Position numbers and translations under genes: made by a program
Notes under the pieces: generated by a model
Seen by the model: the letters and a program-made list of their open reading frames with translations, nothing else
Databases searched by the model: none
What the model was told of the DNA's origin: nothing
In this document: in pieces, positions 26,447 to 33,527 of the stretch
Layout: the number at the start of each line of letters is the position of its first letter
How positions within the stretch are numbered: the first letter of the stretch is position 1
From: Tumebacillus lacus
GTDB taxonomy: Bacteria; Bacillota; Bacilli; Tumebacillales; Tumebacillaceae
NCBI RefSeq assembly: GCF_026410385.1
Contig: NZ_JAPMLT010000002.1
Location: 496,001 to 560,000 of the forward strand
Direction of reading: 5' to 3'
DNA: 64,000 nucleotides

Positions 26447-27737
26447 ACAGCGCGATGCCTCTGTTTCCCAGCACCTCGTTTGTGTACGAGCGCACCGAGT
26501 CGAGAATGCGAAACGCCTGTTCATAATCGTTTTGTTTGACATACAACGTCGACAACTCCTGCATCGTATCGCCCCACTCGCCGACCTCTTCCGACTGGGC
26601 AAAGCGGTCGGCCGCCGCGATGTACCGCTGGATCGCCTGTTGCTCCTCGTCCCGCTCCATGTTGACGCGGGCGAGCACGCGGTTGATCCGCGCTTGGTAC
26701 AGATGCGTCTCCGGCAGCAAAACGCGGGCTTGCATGCACGCCTCTTCCGCTTCCGGCAGCCGCCCTTCCCGGTGGCAGAAGGCCGCATACTCGACCAGCG
26801 CCGCCGCCGTGTCCTCCGGCTTGCCGAAGTGGCGCAGTTTGGCGATCGCCGTGCGGAACATCGCCTCCGCCTCTTGACTCTGTCCCGACTGGCTGTAGCG
26901 CGTCGCGCACTCGATCTGGTGCTGGAGCATCAGGAGCAGGTTGTCCAGCCCTTCGAAGACGGAGATCGCCTTGCCTGAGTACTCCATCGATTTCTCCACC
27001 TGATCGGTCATTTGATAGGCCAGCCCGAGCCCGAGGTAGACCTGCCCGATCTCCTGCATCGAGCCGACCAGTTCATACAGCCTCCGCGCTTGTTCATAGC
27101 TTTCCACCGCCAGCTCCGGCTTGTTCAGCTTGATGTGGGCTTGGCCGAGGGAGTCGTGCAACGACCCGCGCAGACGCAAAACCGGCTCGGGCAGTTTCGC
27201 TTCTTCCTGCAACGCTTTCGTCCAGAGATAGACGGCCAGCGGGTAGCGCTGGCGATTGAATTCCAACTGTCCGAGGCTTTTCAGCGTCAGAGCCGACAGC
27301 CGCTCGTTTTGTTCGATCAACGCATATTCCTGCACCTGAGTCAGCATCTGTTCCGCTTCTTCAAATTGCCCGGTGTGGGTCAGACACTCACCCAGTTCGC
27401 GCTGCAAATCCATCCGCTGTTCTTTGCTGCGCGGCGTGGAGAGCAGCGTGCGCAGGAGCGGCACGGCCGGCACGTAGTCTTTGCTGGCGACCATCGCCTT
27501 GACCATCTTGTAAGCGCTGACTTGGTCGAGGTTCATCTCCACATCATTCAACAGTTCATCGGTCGTCACACCCAGTCGTTCCGCGATCGCATGCAGCATC
27601 TTGTACGAAGGCTTGGCTCGATCCGACTCAATCTGCGAGATCATGCTCGGCGTACACAGCCCCTTGGCGAGGTCGATCTGCGTCACGCCCTTTTTCACAC
27701 GCAAGGCACGGAGCCTTTTCCCTAATGAACACATCAT
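26445..27737 (-). CDS. HTH-TPR transcriptional regulator (RRNPP/NprR-like size)
   Basis: 430 residues. An N-terminal XRE helix-turn-helix (about 5-60; KKGVTQIDLAKGLCTPSMIS, QIESDRAKPS) is followed by a chain of TPR helices, as in peptide-responsive regulators NprR and PlcR. The length is close to NprR (about 420), which in the B. cereus group activates a neutral protease gene. No peptide gene follows: a terminator begins right at its stop. The start was set at ATG 27737; an in-frame GTG at 27749 is too close to the SD. Targets unknown; the M4 array is a speculative candidate. Confidence 0.85.
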   Translation of the reverse strand: MMCSLGKRLRALRVKKGVTQIDLAKGLCTPSMISQIESDRAKPSYKMLHAIAERLGVTTDELLNDVEMNLDQVSAYKMVKAMVASKDYVPAVPLLRTLLSTPRSKEQRMDLQRELGECLTHTGQFEEAEQMLTQVQEYALIEQNERLSALTLKSLGQLEFNRQRYPLAVYLWTKALQEEAKLPEPVLRLRGSLHDSLGQAHIKLNKPELAVESYEQARRLYELVGSMQEIGQVYLGLGLAYQMTDQVEKSMEYSGKAISVFEGLDNLLLMLQHQIECATRYSQSGQSQEAEAMFRTAIAKLRHFGKPEDTAAALVEYAAFCHREGRLPEAEEACMQARVLLPETHLYQARINRVLARVNMERDEEQQAIQRYIAAADRFAQSEEVGEWGDTMQELSTLYVKQNDYEQAFRILDSVRSYTNEVLGNRGIAL

Positions 27738-27861
27738 CAGTCCATCCACCCTTCCTCTAAATCTCTATAACCTTATACTAAATCCTCCATTCACAAATTG
27801 GCATAATTTACACATACTTCATACTACAGCAATCTTTCTGTCGCAAGAATTACTATAAATA

Positions 27862-27895
27862 TAAAAACCCTCCCGCACAACGAGGTTCGGGAGGT
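27862..27895 (-). terminator. Terminator of the receptor-peptide operon
   Basis: CCTCCCG pairs with CGGGAGG, followed on the minus strand by TTTTTAT, 12 bases after the peptide stop. Confidence 0.85.
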
Positions 27896-27906
27896 ATGCT
27901 TCCGCT

Positions 27907-28038
27907 TTAATCTAGAACAATGATACCGGCAGGGCCGATTGGCACCTGAACCGCCTCTTGGCCAACAGACTCCGTGAACCTGGTGAACAATGAAACCCCC
28001 AAAGCAACGACTACCATAATGGCCAAAAATTTTTTCAT
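27907..28038 (-). CDS. Exported signalling-peptide precursor candidate (43 residues)
   Basis: A 43-codon ORF with a Lys-Lys start, a hydrophobic core (MKKFLAIMVVVALGVSLF), a polar middle (TRFTESVGQEAVQV) and a C-terminus PIGPAGIIVLD. Its ATG overlaps the TAA of the HTH-TPR gene by one base (TAATG), and a GAGGGGG SD lies within that gene's end. A receptor gene coupled to a small signal-peptide-bearing ORF is the layout of Rap-Phr, PlcR-PapR and NprR-NprX systems. The mature peptide is probably C-terminal; its exact ends cannot be told. Confidence 0.75.
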   Translation of the reverse strand: MKKFLAIMVVVALGVSLFTRFTESVGQEAVQVPIGPAGIIVLD

Positions 28039-29213
28039 TATAAATCCCCCTCGTCTAATAGGTCTGAGCTAGGTGAATGAATGCTCTTCGCGAGTTTGTA
28101 ATACTTCATGAACGAATGAGCATCACCCAAACTTTGATAATGACTCATTAGAAATTCACAGGTCAACCGATGAATCAAACGATCCGTACTCGGGTCGGAA
28201 ATCAAATTTTCGGCCTCGGCAATGTCCTGTTTGGCGTACACCAACAGGAATTGAAAGCGAGACTTTAAATCTGGATACCCGTCTAGATCATCAGAATTTG
28301 ACTCAATCAGTTTTATCGCATTCTTGATGTCACCCAATTTCAGCAGGACCTTGACATACTCTTTCACCGCAACCTTAAAAAATCCAGCCTCGTCTGCCAA
28401 ATTTACCATCGCTTGCTCCAGCAGATCTCTTGCCCGAACGTAGTTTTTCCCTCGGAACTCGAAATCTGCAGCATTGACTTGAGCGCGGCCTATCTTATCT
28501 TTAAAGTTTGTCTGCATTAAACACTCTAAGGAACGGTAGATGAATTGCCCCTCCAATTCATTTTCCAGGAAATAGCGGGCGATCGTCGCTCGTGAATACA
28601 TGATACTGCCCATCCGTTCCATGTCCGCCTCAAACACAGGTTCGATGCGATTCAAAATTTCTGATAATTTAGAGAATTCTTTCCGTTCCGTTAACGTAAC
28701 AGTCAAGTTGTTCAAAACTGCATAGAGCGGTCCCGCATCGCCATAGCGATGTTCGATCTTTTCAGCATAAGTCAGGGCCTGCAACCATGCCTGATGAGCT
28801 TCGTTCGTATCACCGATGAGAAAATACGCTTGTCCGAGCAGGTTATACGCCACACAACGTTCGGTACTCCCAAGCGCGACGGCCGCAATTCCCTGAGCCA
28901 GACCAAATGCCCGCTTCGGATTTACCCTGGATCGGAGCAATTGTCGCAGTTCAGCAAGGTCGTCTTTCGTGTCTTCCTGTTTCAGCCGTTCCACACTGAT
29001 TTTAAACCCTGCTGCGATTTTCTCCAGTTCAGAAGGCGTCATGTGCCGTTCACCGGAGATCATGCGACCCAGCATATCCTTCGAGATGCCAATTCTCCCG
29101 CCAAATGCCCGCAGAGAATAAGACGAACCGCGCTCTTCCATGATTTCGCTGATTCGCTGTCCGATCGACAAATCACCATATGTGTATGTGTTTGATTTTT
29201 CTATCACACCCAT
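28038..29213 (-). CDS. HTH-TPR peptide-receptor regulator 1 (RRNPP type)
   Basis: 391 residues. XRE-type HTH at about 17-75 (YSLRAFGGRIGISKDMLGRM, ISGERHMTPSELEKIAAG), then TPR-like helix pairs to the C-terminus, ending LLDEGDL. It is a clear paralogue of the regulator at 29314-30327: both share the HTH, the SVERLKQEDT linker, ALTYAE and EYVKVLLKLG/DYVKVLLKLG segments. GGAGG precedes ATG 29213. Its stop overlaps the peptide gene start, so the partner is probably the product of 27907-28038. A perfect inverted repeat at its promoter suggests self-regulation. Confidence 0.88.
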   Translation of the reverse strand: MGVIEKSNTYTYGDLSIGQRISEIMEERGSSYSLRAFGGRIGISKDMLGRMISGERHMTPSELEKIAAGFKISVERLKQEDTKDDLAELRQLLRSRVNPKRAFGLAQGIAAVALGSTERCVAYNLLGQAYFLIGDTNEAHQAWLQALTYAEKIEHRYGDAGPLYAVLNNLTVTLTERKEFSKLSEILNRIEPVFEADMERMGSIMYSRATIARYFLENELEGQFIYRSLECLMQTNFKDKIGRAQVNAADFEFRGKNYVRARDLLEQAMVNLADEAGFFKVAVKEYVKVLLKLGDIKNAIKLIESNSDDLDGYPDLKSRFQFLLVYAKQDIAEAENLISDPSTDRLIHRLTCEFLMSHYQSLGDAHSFMKYYKLAKSIHSPSSDLLDEGDL

Positions 29214-29270
29214 AACCCTTTACCTCCACGCGAGCAAGGAGTTGGTAATATATATGATTCCACAAACCTG

Positions 29271-29296
29271 ATTATACACTTGTCATGGTTACAAGT
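29271..29296 (-). promoter_or_regulatory. Promoter with operator-like inverted repeat for receptor 1
   Basis: On the minus strand, ACTTGT-N7-ACAAGT (29278-29296) is a perfect 6-base inverted repeat ending two bases before TATAAT (29271-29276). No strong -35 is present, as expected for a promoter that depends on an activator or is covered by a regulator. Confidence 0.65.
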
Positions 29297-29313
29297 ACAT
29301 ATTTTCTTAACAA

Positions 29314-30327
29314 TCAAAGGAAGATCTTTTCTAATTTTAGATTATCCAAAAGGGTCTCTACGTAGCGCACATCTTTTTTGGCAATCGTCAACAGAATCGC
29401 CAGTTTCCCTCTTAAACTGTCTTGTCCGTCGACCCGCAGCCCAAGATATAGCTCCTCCGCGATCTTGGCAGCCTGTTCATGCTCACCTAGCTTGAGGAGT
29501 ACTTTGACGTAATCCATCAATGCAATTTGTACTGCGAGTCCATCCGCCTCTAAATGTACGACCGCACTCTCCAGCAACATTTTTGCCGCTTCGTAGTTTC
29601 CCTCTTTAAATTCATGATAGCTCAGGTTCACTTCAGCCCGTCCTATTTTCAGTGGAATATTGGTCTGACGCAGATAATCCAATGATCGGCGTGAGCACTC
29701 CCCATACAATTCTACTTCTCCCCTATGTGAATGAAGAATGGCTTTCGAATAATAAAGCGCACCCATATACTCTGGATTATTCTGAAACATTTCCATCGCA
29801 TGGTCTATCAATCTAGCGAGCTCCTCAAACTCTTTTCTCTCCGTCATAGTTACGATCTGATTACTAAGCACTCTATGATACACATCAGATTGCTGATATT
29901 TTCTCTCCAATTGTTCCGCATACGTCAGAGCCTCACGCCACGCGTGATGCGCCCCGTCCAGATCTCCCGCGTTAAACAGAGCATAGCCCAATCTGTCATA
30001 CGCCTGGCATTTTTCCGAGATCCCGACCGCCACGTCCACCAACTCTTGAGCGAGCAGAATCGCGCGCTTTTTGTTTTGGAGGGACTTGAGCAGACTTTCG
30101 AGCTCGACAGACTGACTGTTCGTGTCCTCCTGCTTCAGCCGCTCCACGCTCAGTTTGAGACCGTCCGCGATCTTGGCCAGCTCGGCCCGCGAGATCGGGC
30201 GTTCTCCGTCGATCATCCGCTTCAATGTGTCCTTGCTGATCCCGATCCTTGCGCTGAATGCCCGCAAAGAAAAGGCTCTCCCCCGCTCCTCCAAGATCTC
30301 GCCGATTCTCCGTCCGATGGGTATCAT
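29314..30327 (-). CDS. HTH-TPR peptide-receptor regulator 2 (RRNPP type)
   Basis: 337 residues. XRE-type HTH at about 3-62 (FSLRAFSARIGISKDTLKRM, IDGERPISRAELAKIADGL), then TPR repeats. Paralogue of the adjacent receptor 1 but about 50 residues shorter at the C-terminus. No signal-peptide ORF follows its stop; the only nearby candidate is the secreted-peptide ORF at 30394-30561, upstream on the same strand behind a terminator. A TATAAT lies upstream of its ATG. Ligand and targets unknown. Confidence 0.87.
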   Translation of the reverse strand: MIPIGRRIGEILEERGRAFSLRAFSARIGISKDTLKRMIDGERPISRAELAKIADGLKLSVERLKQEDTNSQSVELESLLKSLQNKKRAILLAQELVDVAVGISEKCQAYDRLGYALFNAGDLDGAHHAWREALTYAEQLERKYQQSDVYHRVLSNQIVTMTERKEFEELARLIDHAMEMFQNNPEYMGALYYSKAILHSHRGEVELYGECSRRSLDYLRQTNIPLKIGRAEVNLSYHEFKEGNYEAAKMLLESAVVHLEADGLAVQIALMDYVKVLLKLGEHEQAAKIAEELYLGLRVDGQDSLRGKLAILLTIAKKDVRYVETLLDNLKLEKIFL

Positions 30328-30359
30328 GAGTTCTGATCCGCCTCCCTGCCACCATTATA

Positions 30360-30398
30360 CAAAAAAGGACCAAGCCGCGGGCTCAGTCCCTTTTTATA
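30360..30398 (-). terminator. Terminator between small peptide gene and receptor 2
   Basis: AAAGGGACTGAGCC pairs with GGCTTGGTCCTTTT, with two wobbles, followed on the minus strand by T residues. Confidence 0.7.
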
Positions 30399-30561
30399 TA
30401 CCACCAAAATACAGGTGCTTGATCCCCCAATGCGCCTTTCTCTTCTCCGATGCGACATCATCGGTGCCCTCTTCCACTTCCATCGGCGAGATCGATTGAT
30501 AACCCATTGCCAACGCGATGGTCACGCAAACCAAACAGATTGTCCACCTGAAGCCTCTCAA
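30394..30561 (-). CDS. Small secreted-peptide candidate (55 residues)
   Basis: TTG start at 30561 with AAGGAGG 8 bases upstream. N-terminus RGFRW, hydrophobic stretch TICLVCVTIALAMGY, an acidic middle (MEVEEGTDDVASEK), then a basic/aromatic end KAHWGIKHLYFGGI. A minus-strand TATAAT lies at 30599-30604. Charge layout and size fit a Phr-like propeptide for the neighbouring receptor 2, but it could be an unrelated small membrane protein. It lies between the ger operon and the receptor. Confidence 0.6.
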   Translation of the reverse strand: MRGFRWTICLVCVTIALAMGYQSISPMEVEEGTDDVASEKRKAHWGIKHLYFGGI

Positions 30562-30678
30562 AGAGGTCCCTCCTTGCACGCTCCCCCGTTCTTCACTTAT
30601 TATAGCTCCCTGCAGTCCGCTCTCCCCGTCTTTACACGCACTCTGTGCGCCACGTTTTGTTTCTGTCGCACAAAAACT

Positions 30679-32094
30679 TCACGCCGATTCCGCTTCTTGT
30701 TTTTCTCCGAGCACCTGTTTTTTGATCGCGAGGTTGGTGCGACGCATCTCGAGGGAGGAAGCGATGGCGGCCAGCACCATCCCGCCACCGTAGAGGCCGC
30801 CGCCGATCATGCCGACGAGGACGTAGTCTTGGCCAAAGTAGCCGCCGACGAGGATGCTCAGGGCGCACAGAGCGAGCAGAGCGTGCGTGACCTGCTTCCA
30901 CTGGTAGGCGGAGAGTTGCAGCACCCAACCGACCGGGCCGCTCCTCCGATGGCCGCTCAACGGCCCGCGCAGACGGAGACTTCGTTCCGTCCGCTCCCGT
31001 TCCGCCGCCTGTTCCTCGCCCCTTTTACGCGACCGGAGCAGGAACAGCGCATAGAGGATCGGGTGCGGCAACAAAATCACGACAAACGCCCCGTAGTTGC
31101 CAAAATTGAACACCTCCGCAATCGACTCAAACGACAGCAACGTCAACAGCAAGATCAACCAGATCAGGTGCCGCGAAAACAGTTGGCTTTGCGTCTTCTT
31201 CGTAAACGAGGCGAGAGTCGCCAACGCCGCATGCATGATATACACACCTTTCAGAAAGAACGCCGGCAGCCAGACGCTGAAGATCACCATTTCCATCCGG
31301 TCCAAAAAGTCGGTGATCTGGATCTGCTCGACGAGCAGAAAGCTCGGATAGAGCGTCTTCCCCGCGACGGTCGGCCCGAGGATCGTCACGCTGAGAAACA
31401 ACAGAACGGTCAAGGCAAGTCCCGTCAGCGTCACACCGTGTCGCACAGCCGCCCGCAGTTGCGCCGGGTTGGACACCATGTGCAGATAAGCACCGACCAG
31501 AAAAATGTCGCCGTACCAGCCCAGTGCGAGGATGTTGCCTTTCATCACCATCGAGTAGCCCGTCCCGAGCACCGGCTGCAAACGGGAAAAACTGAACTCG
31601 TTGGTGAGCATCAGCGGCAATGTGAACAGCAAGAGCAGAAACAACGGAAACATCAGATCATTGACGCGGGCGGCCACCTCCACCGACGTCGAACAATAGT
31701 AGATCATCACGAACGCCAACAGCAGCAGAATGATTTCGATCGGTGTCTTGGGCAACAGGGTCGTGTTCATAAAGTCGCCAAACACGCTGAGGTAGCGGAT
31801 CAGCATAAAACCGAGTTGGAGCAAGAAAACGAGGTTGATCAGCCCGCCGAACCAACGCCCGAAGAGCAAGAAGGAGATCTCGAATAAGTTTTTCCCCGGA
31901 AAACGAAACGCCATCGTGTAGAAAAACCAAGCGACCATCATCCCGTAGATCACGCCGCCCAGTTCGGCAAACCACGCATCGACCTTGGACAGTTCGGTGA
32001 TCGATTTGTTCAACGAGGTCACCCCGCTTGCGATCAGTACCACCGCCACAAGCCAGGCGATCTGCCTATGGTTGAGCATCTCCTTTTGCTGCAT
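30679..32094 (-). CDS. Spore germination protein, GerB-type permease with C-terminal extension
   Basis: APC-superfamily membrane protein of the GerAB family, which forms the nutrient-sensing channel part of the germinant receptor in the spore inner membrane. About ten helices fill residues 10-360, including QIAWLVAVVLIASGV and GDIFLVGAYLHM. After a very basic loop (RSRKRGEEQAAERERTERSL) two more hydrophobic segments follow (about 405-455). The total of 471 residues is about 100 longer than usual. The start was set at ATG 32094, where AAGGAAG is well spaced; another ATG at 32115 is possible. Confidence 0.88.
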   Translation of the reverse strand: MQQKEMLNHRQIAWLVAVVLIASGVTSLNKSITELSKVDAWFAELGGVIYGMMVAWFFYTMAFRFPGKNLFEISFLLFGRWFGGLINLVFLLQLGFMLIRYLSVFGDFMNTTLLPKTPIEIILLLLAFVMIYYCSTSVEVAARVNDLMFPLFLLLLFTLPLMLTNEFSFSRLQPVLGTGYSMVMKGNILALGWYGDIFLVGAYLHMVSNPAQLRAAVRHGVTLTGLALTVLLFLSVTILGPTVAGKTLYPSFLLVEQIQITDFLDRMEMVIFSVWLPAFFLKGVYIMHAALATLASFTKKTQSQLFSRHLIWLILLLTLLSFESIAEVFNFGNYGAFVVILLPHPILYALFLLRSRKRGEEQAAERERTERSLRLRGPLSGHRRSGPVGWVLQLSAYQWKQVTHALLALCALSILVGGYFGQDYVLVGMIGGGLYGGGMVLAAIASSLEMRRTNLAIKKQVLGEKQEAESA

Positions 32095-32118
32095 GGCCTG
32101 CACTTCCTTTCCCATCCC

Positions 32119-32352
32119 CTACATGTCTTTCAGCACCCGGTAGACAAACGGTGCAATCGTATGGGTGATATACTGTGTCGGCAACGGCACATGGATGCGA
32201 AAGATGACCAGCAGAGCCGCCGCCCCCGTCATCCCGCTCAAGATCCCGTAGACCCATTTGCCCGCCCGGTCGATCTCCTTCCACTGACGGCTGTCATACA
32301 GCAGGGTCAACACGTAGCAGAAGCCGATCAGATAAATGAACAGGTTGCTCAA
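32119..32352 (-). CDS. Small membrane protein of the ger operon
   Basis: 77 residues with two membrane helices (about 3-18 and 33-50). Its TTG start overlaps the GerC stop (TTGA), and AGGAG lies upstream. Small two-helix proteins are found in several ger operons and can modulate receptor levels in Bacillus; that role here is inference. Confidence 0.7.
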   Translation of the reverse strand: MSNLFIYLIGFCYVLTLLYDSRQWKEIDRAGKWVYGILSGMTGAAALLVIFRIHVPLPTQYITHTIAPFVYRVLKDM

Positions 32353-33527
32353 TCGGTTACGGTCTCCTTTCTGGCGATATTTTCTGTGATTTGGCCGAGG
32401 CGCGTGACCTGACAGTTCGCCTTGACTGCAAACGTGGTCTTTCCCAGTTCCCCTTCATGCCAGTTCCATTTCAATCGCTCGTTCCAGACGCGCGGTTTCA
32501 ACCGGGAGAGGTTGATGCCAAGCGTTGCGATGTCCGAATTGCGCTCTTTAACCAACTCGGCCGACTCGAGCACCGCTTGGGCCACTGCTTGAGACAGCTC
32601 GCGTTCCACTTTCTCGATCATGTCGCTGCGCCCGAGGTCCTCCACCTCGACCGCTTCGATGACGGTCGCCTCCGCTTCGATCTCCACGTTGAAATGGACG
32701 TGATCCGGTTTGATCTCCGGCGTGACCTTGGATTCCCCCTGATAGAGGCGGACCACGAGCTTGCCCTTGCCCATGTTCAGCGTCTTCTCATACGGACGAA
32801 ACTCTTTGCGTAGCCAAGCTACGCCTTCCGCTTGAGCCGGCGTGATCGTCCCGATCATCTTGTCATCGCGAAACTGGGCGTATCCGCTCAGATGCACCTC
32901 TTTTCGTTTCTCTCCCCCTGTCGAGGTGGCCGGCTCGATCAGGGGCAAGATCGGGTCGGCGCCGATCTGGCTGAGCGCATGGGCGATATCCTTCTGACTG
33001 GGGTTAAAGACGGCATACGACTCCAGGATCTCGCGCATCGCTTCGCCGGAGTACATTTCAAACTGCGGCTGCGCTTTCAACAAGTCGATGCCTTTGCCTT
33101 TGGCGATCAAAACGTTGGCGGTCAGACGGTTTTCCGGCAAGCGGGACGTCACATCAAACACTTCACGCATGCCGCTCTTGGCCAGTTCTTCCCCGATTAC
33201 CATCACGCGACGATGCGAGAAAAACAGCCGACGCGACATGCGTGACTGCAAATGTTGCACCGCCTCGCGAATGGTATCCCCCTTCTCGGAGTCGACATAG
33301 AACGGCTTGGTACCGCTGGTGCCGCCTCCGCCGCCGCTGGAGCCGCCCAGTTGCCCTGGCAGGGGCACCTGTACCGCCACCCGGTAGCGTCCGTCCTCCT
33401 CCAGATCGAAGGAGGTGGTGGTGACGATGGCGATGTCATTCACCTCGATCCGGTCCCAGCAGCCGGTCAGCACGAGCGCGCTCATCAAGACCGGGAGGAG
33501 CATCAGAGCCGTGAGTCGCTGTCTCAT
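32349..33527 (-). CDS. Ger(x)C family germination lipoprotein
   Basis: 392 residues. Signal peptide with lipobox LTGC followed by WDRIEVNDIAIVT, the classic GerC start. It is a lipid-anchored outer-face subunit of the germinant receptor. It has the family segments LFFSHRRVMVIGEELAK, VLIAKGKG, and C-terminal NVEIEAEATVIEA. It overlaps gerA by four bases (ATGA) and the small membrane gene by four bases. Confidence 0.93.
   Translation of the reverse strand: MRQRLTALMLLPVLMSALVLTGCWDRIEVNDIAIVTTTSFDLEEDGRYRVAVQVPLPGQLGGSSGGGGGTSGTKPFYVDSEKGDTIREAVQHLQSRMSRRLFFSHRRVMVIGEELAKSGMREVFDVTSRLPENRLTANVLIAKGKGIDLLKAQPQFEMYSGEAMREILESYAVFNPSQKDIAHALSQIGADPILPLIEPATSTGGEKRKEVHLSGYAQFRDDKMIGTITPAQAEGVAWLRKEFRPYEKTLNMGKGKLVVRLYQGESKVTPEIKPDHVHFNVEIEAEATVIEAVEVEDLGRSDMIEKVERELSQAVAQAVLESAELVKERNSDIATLGINLSRLKPRVWNERLKWNWHEGELGKTTFAVKANCQVTRLGQITENIARKETVTD

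Noticed and set aside
29214-29313. Thirteen-codon frame after receptor 2 as its peptide gene
   Set aside because: It starts with TTG without an SD, has no hydrophobic export segment, and overlaps the promoter and inverted repeat of receptor 1.
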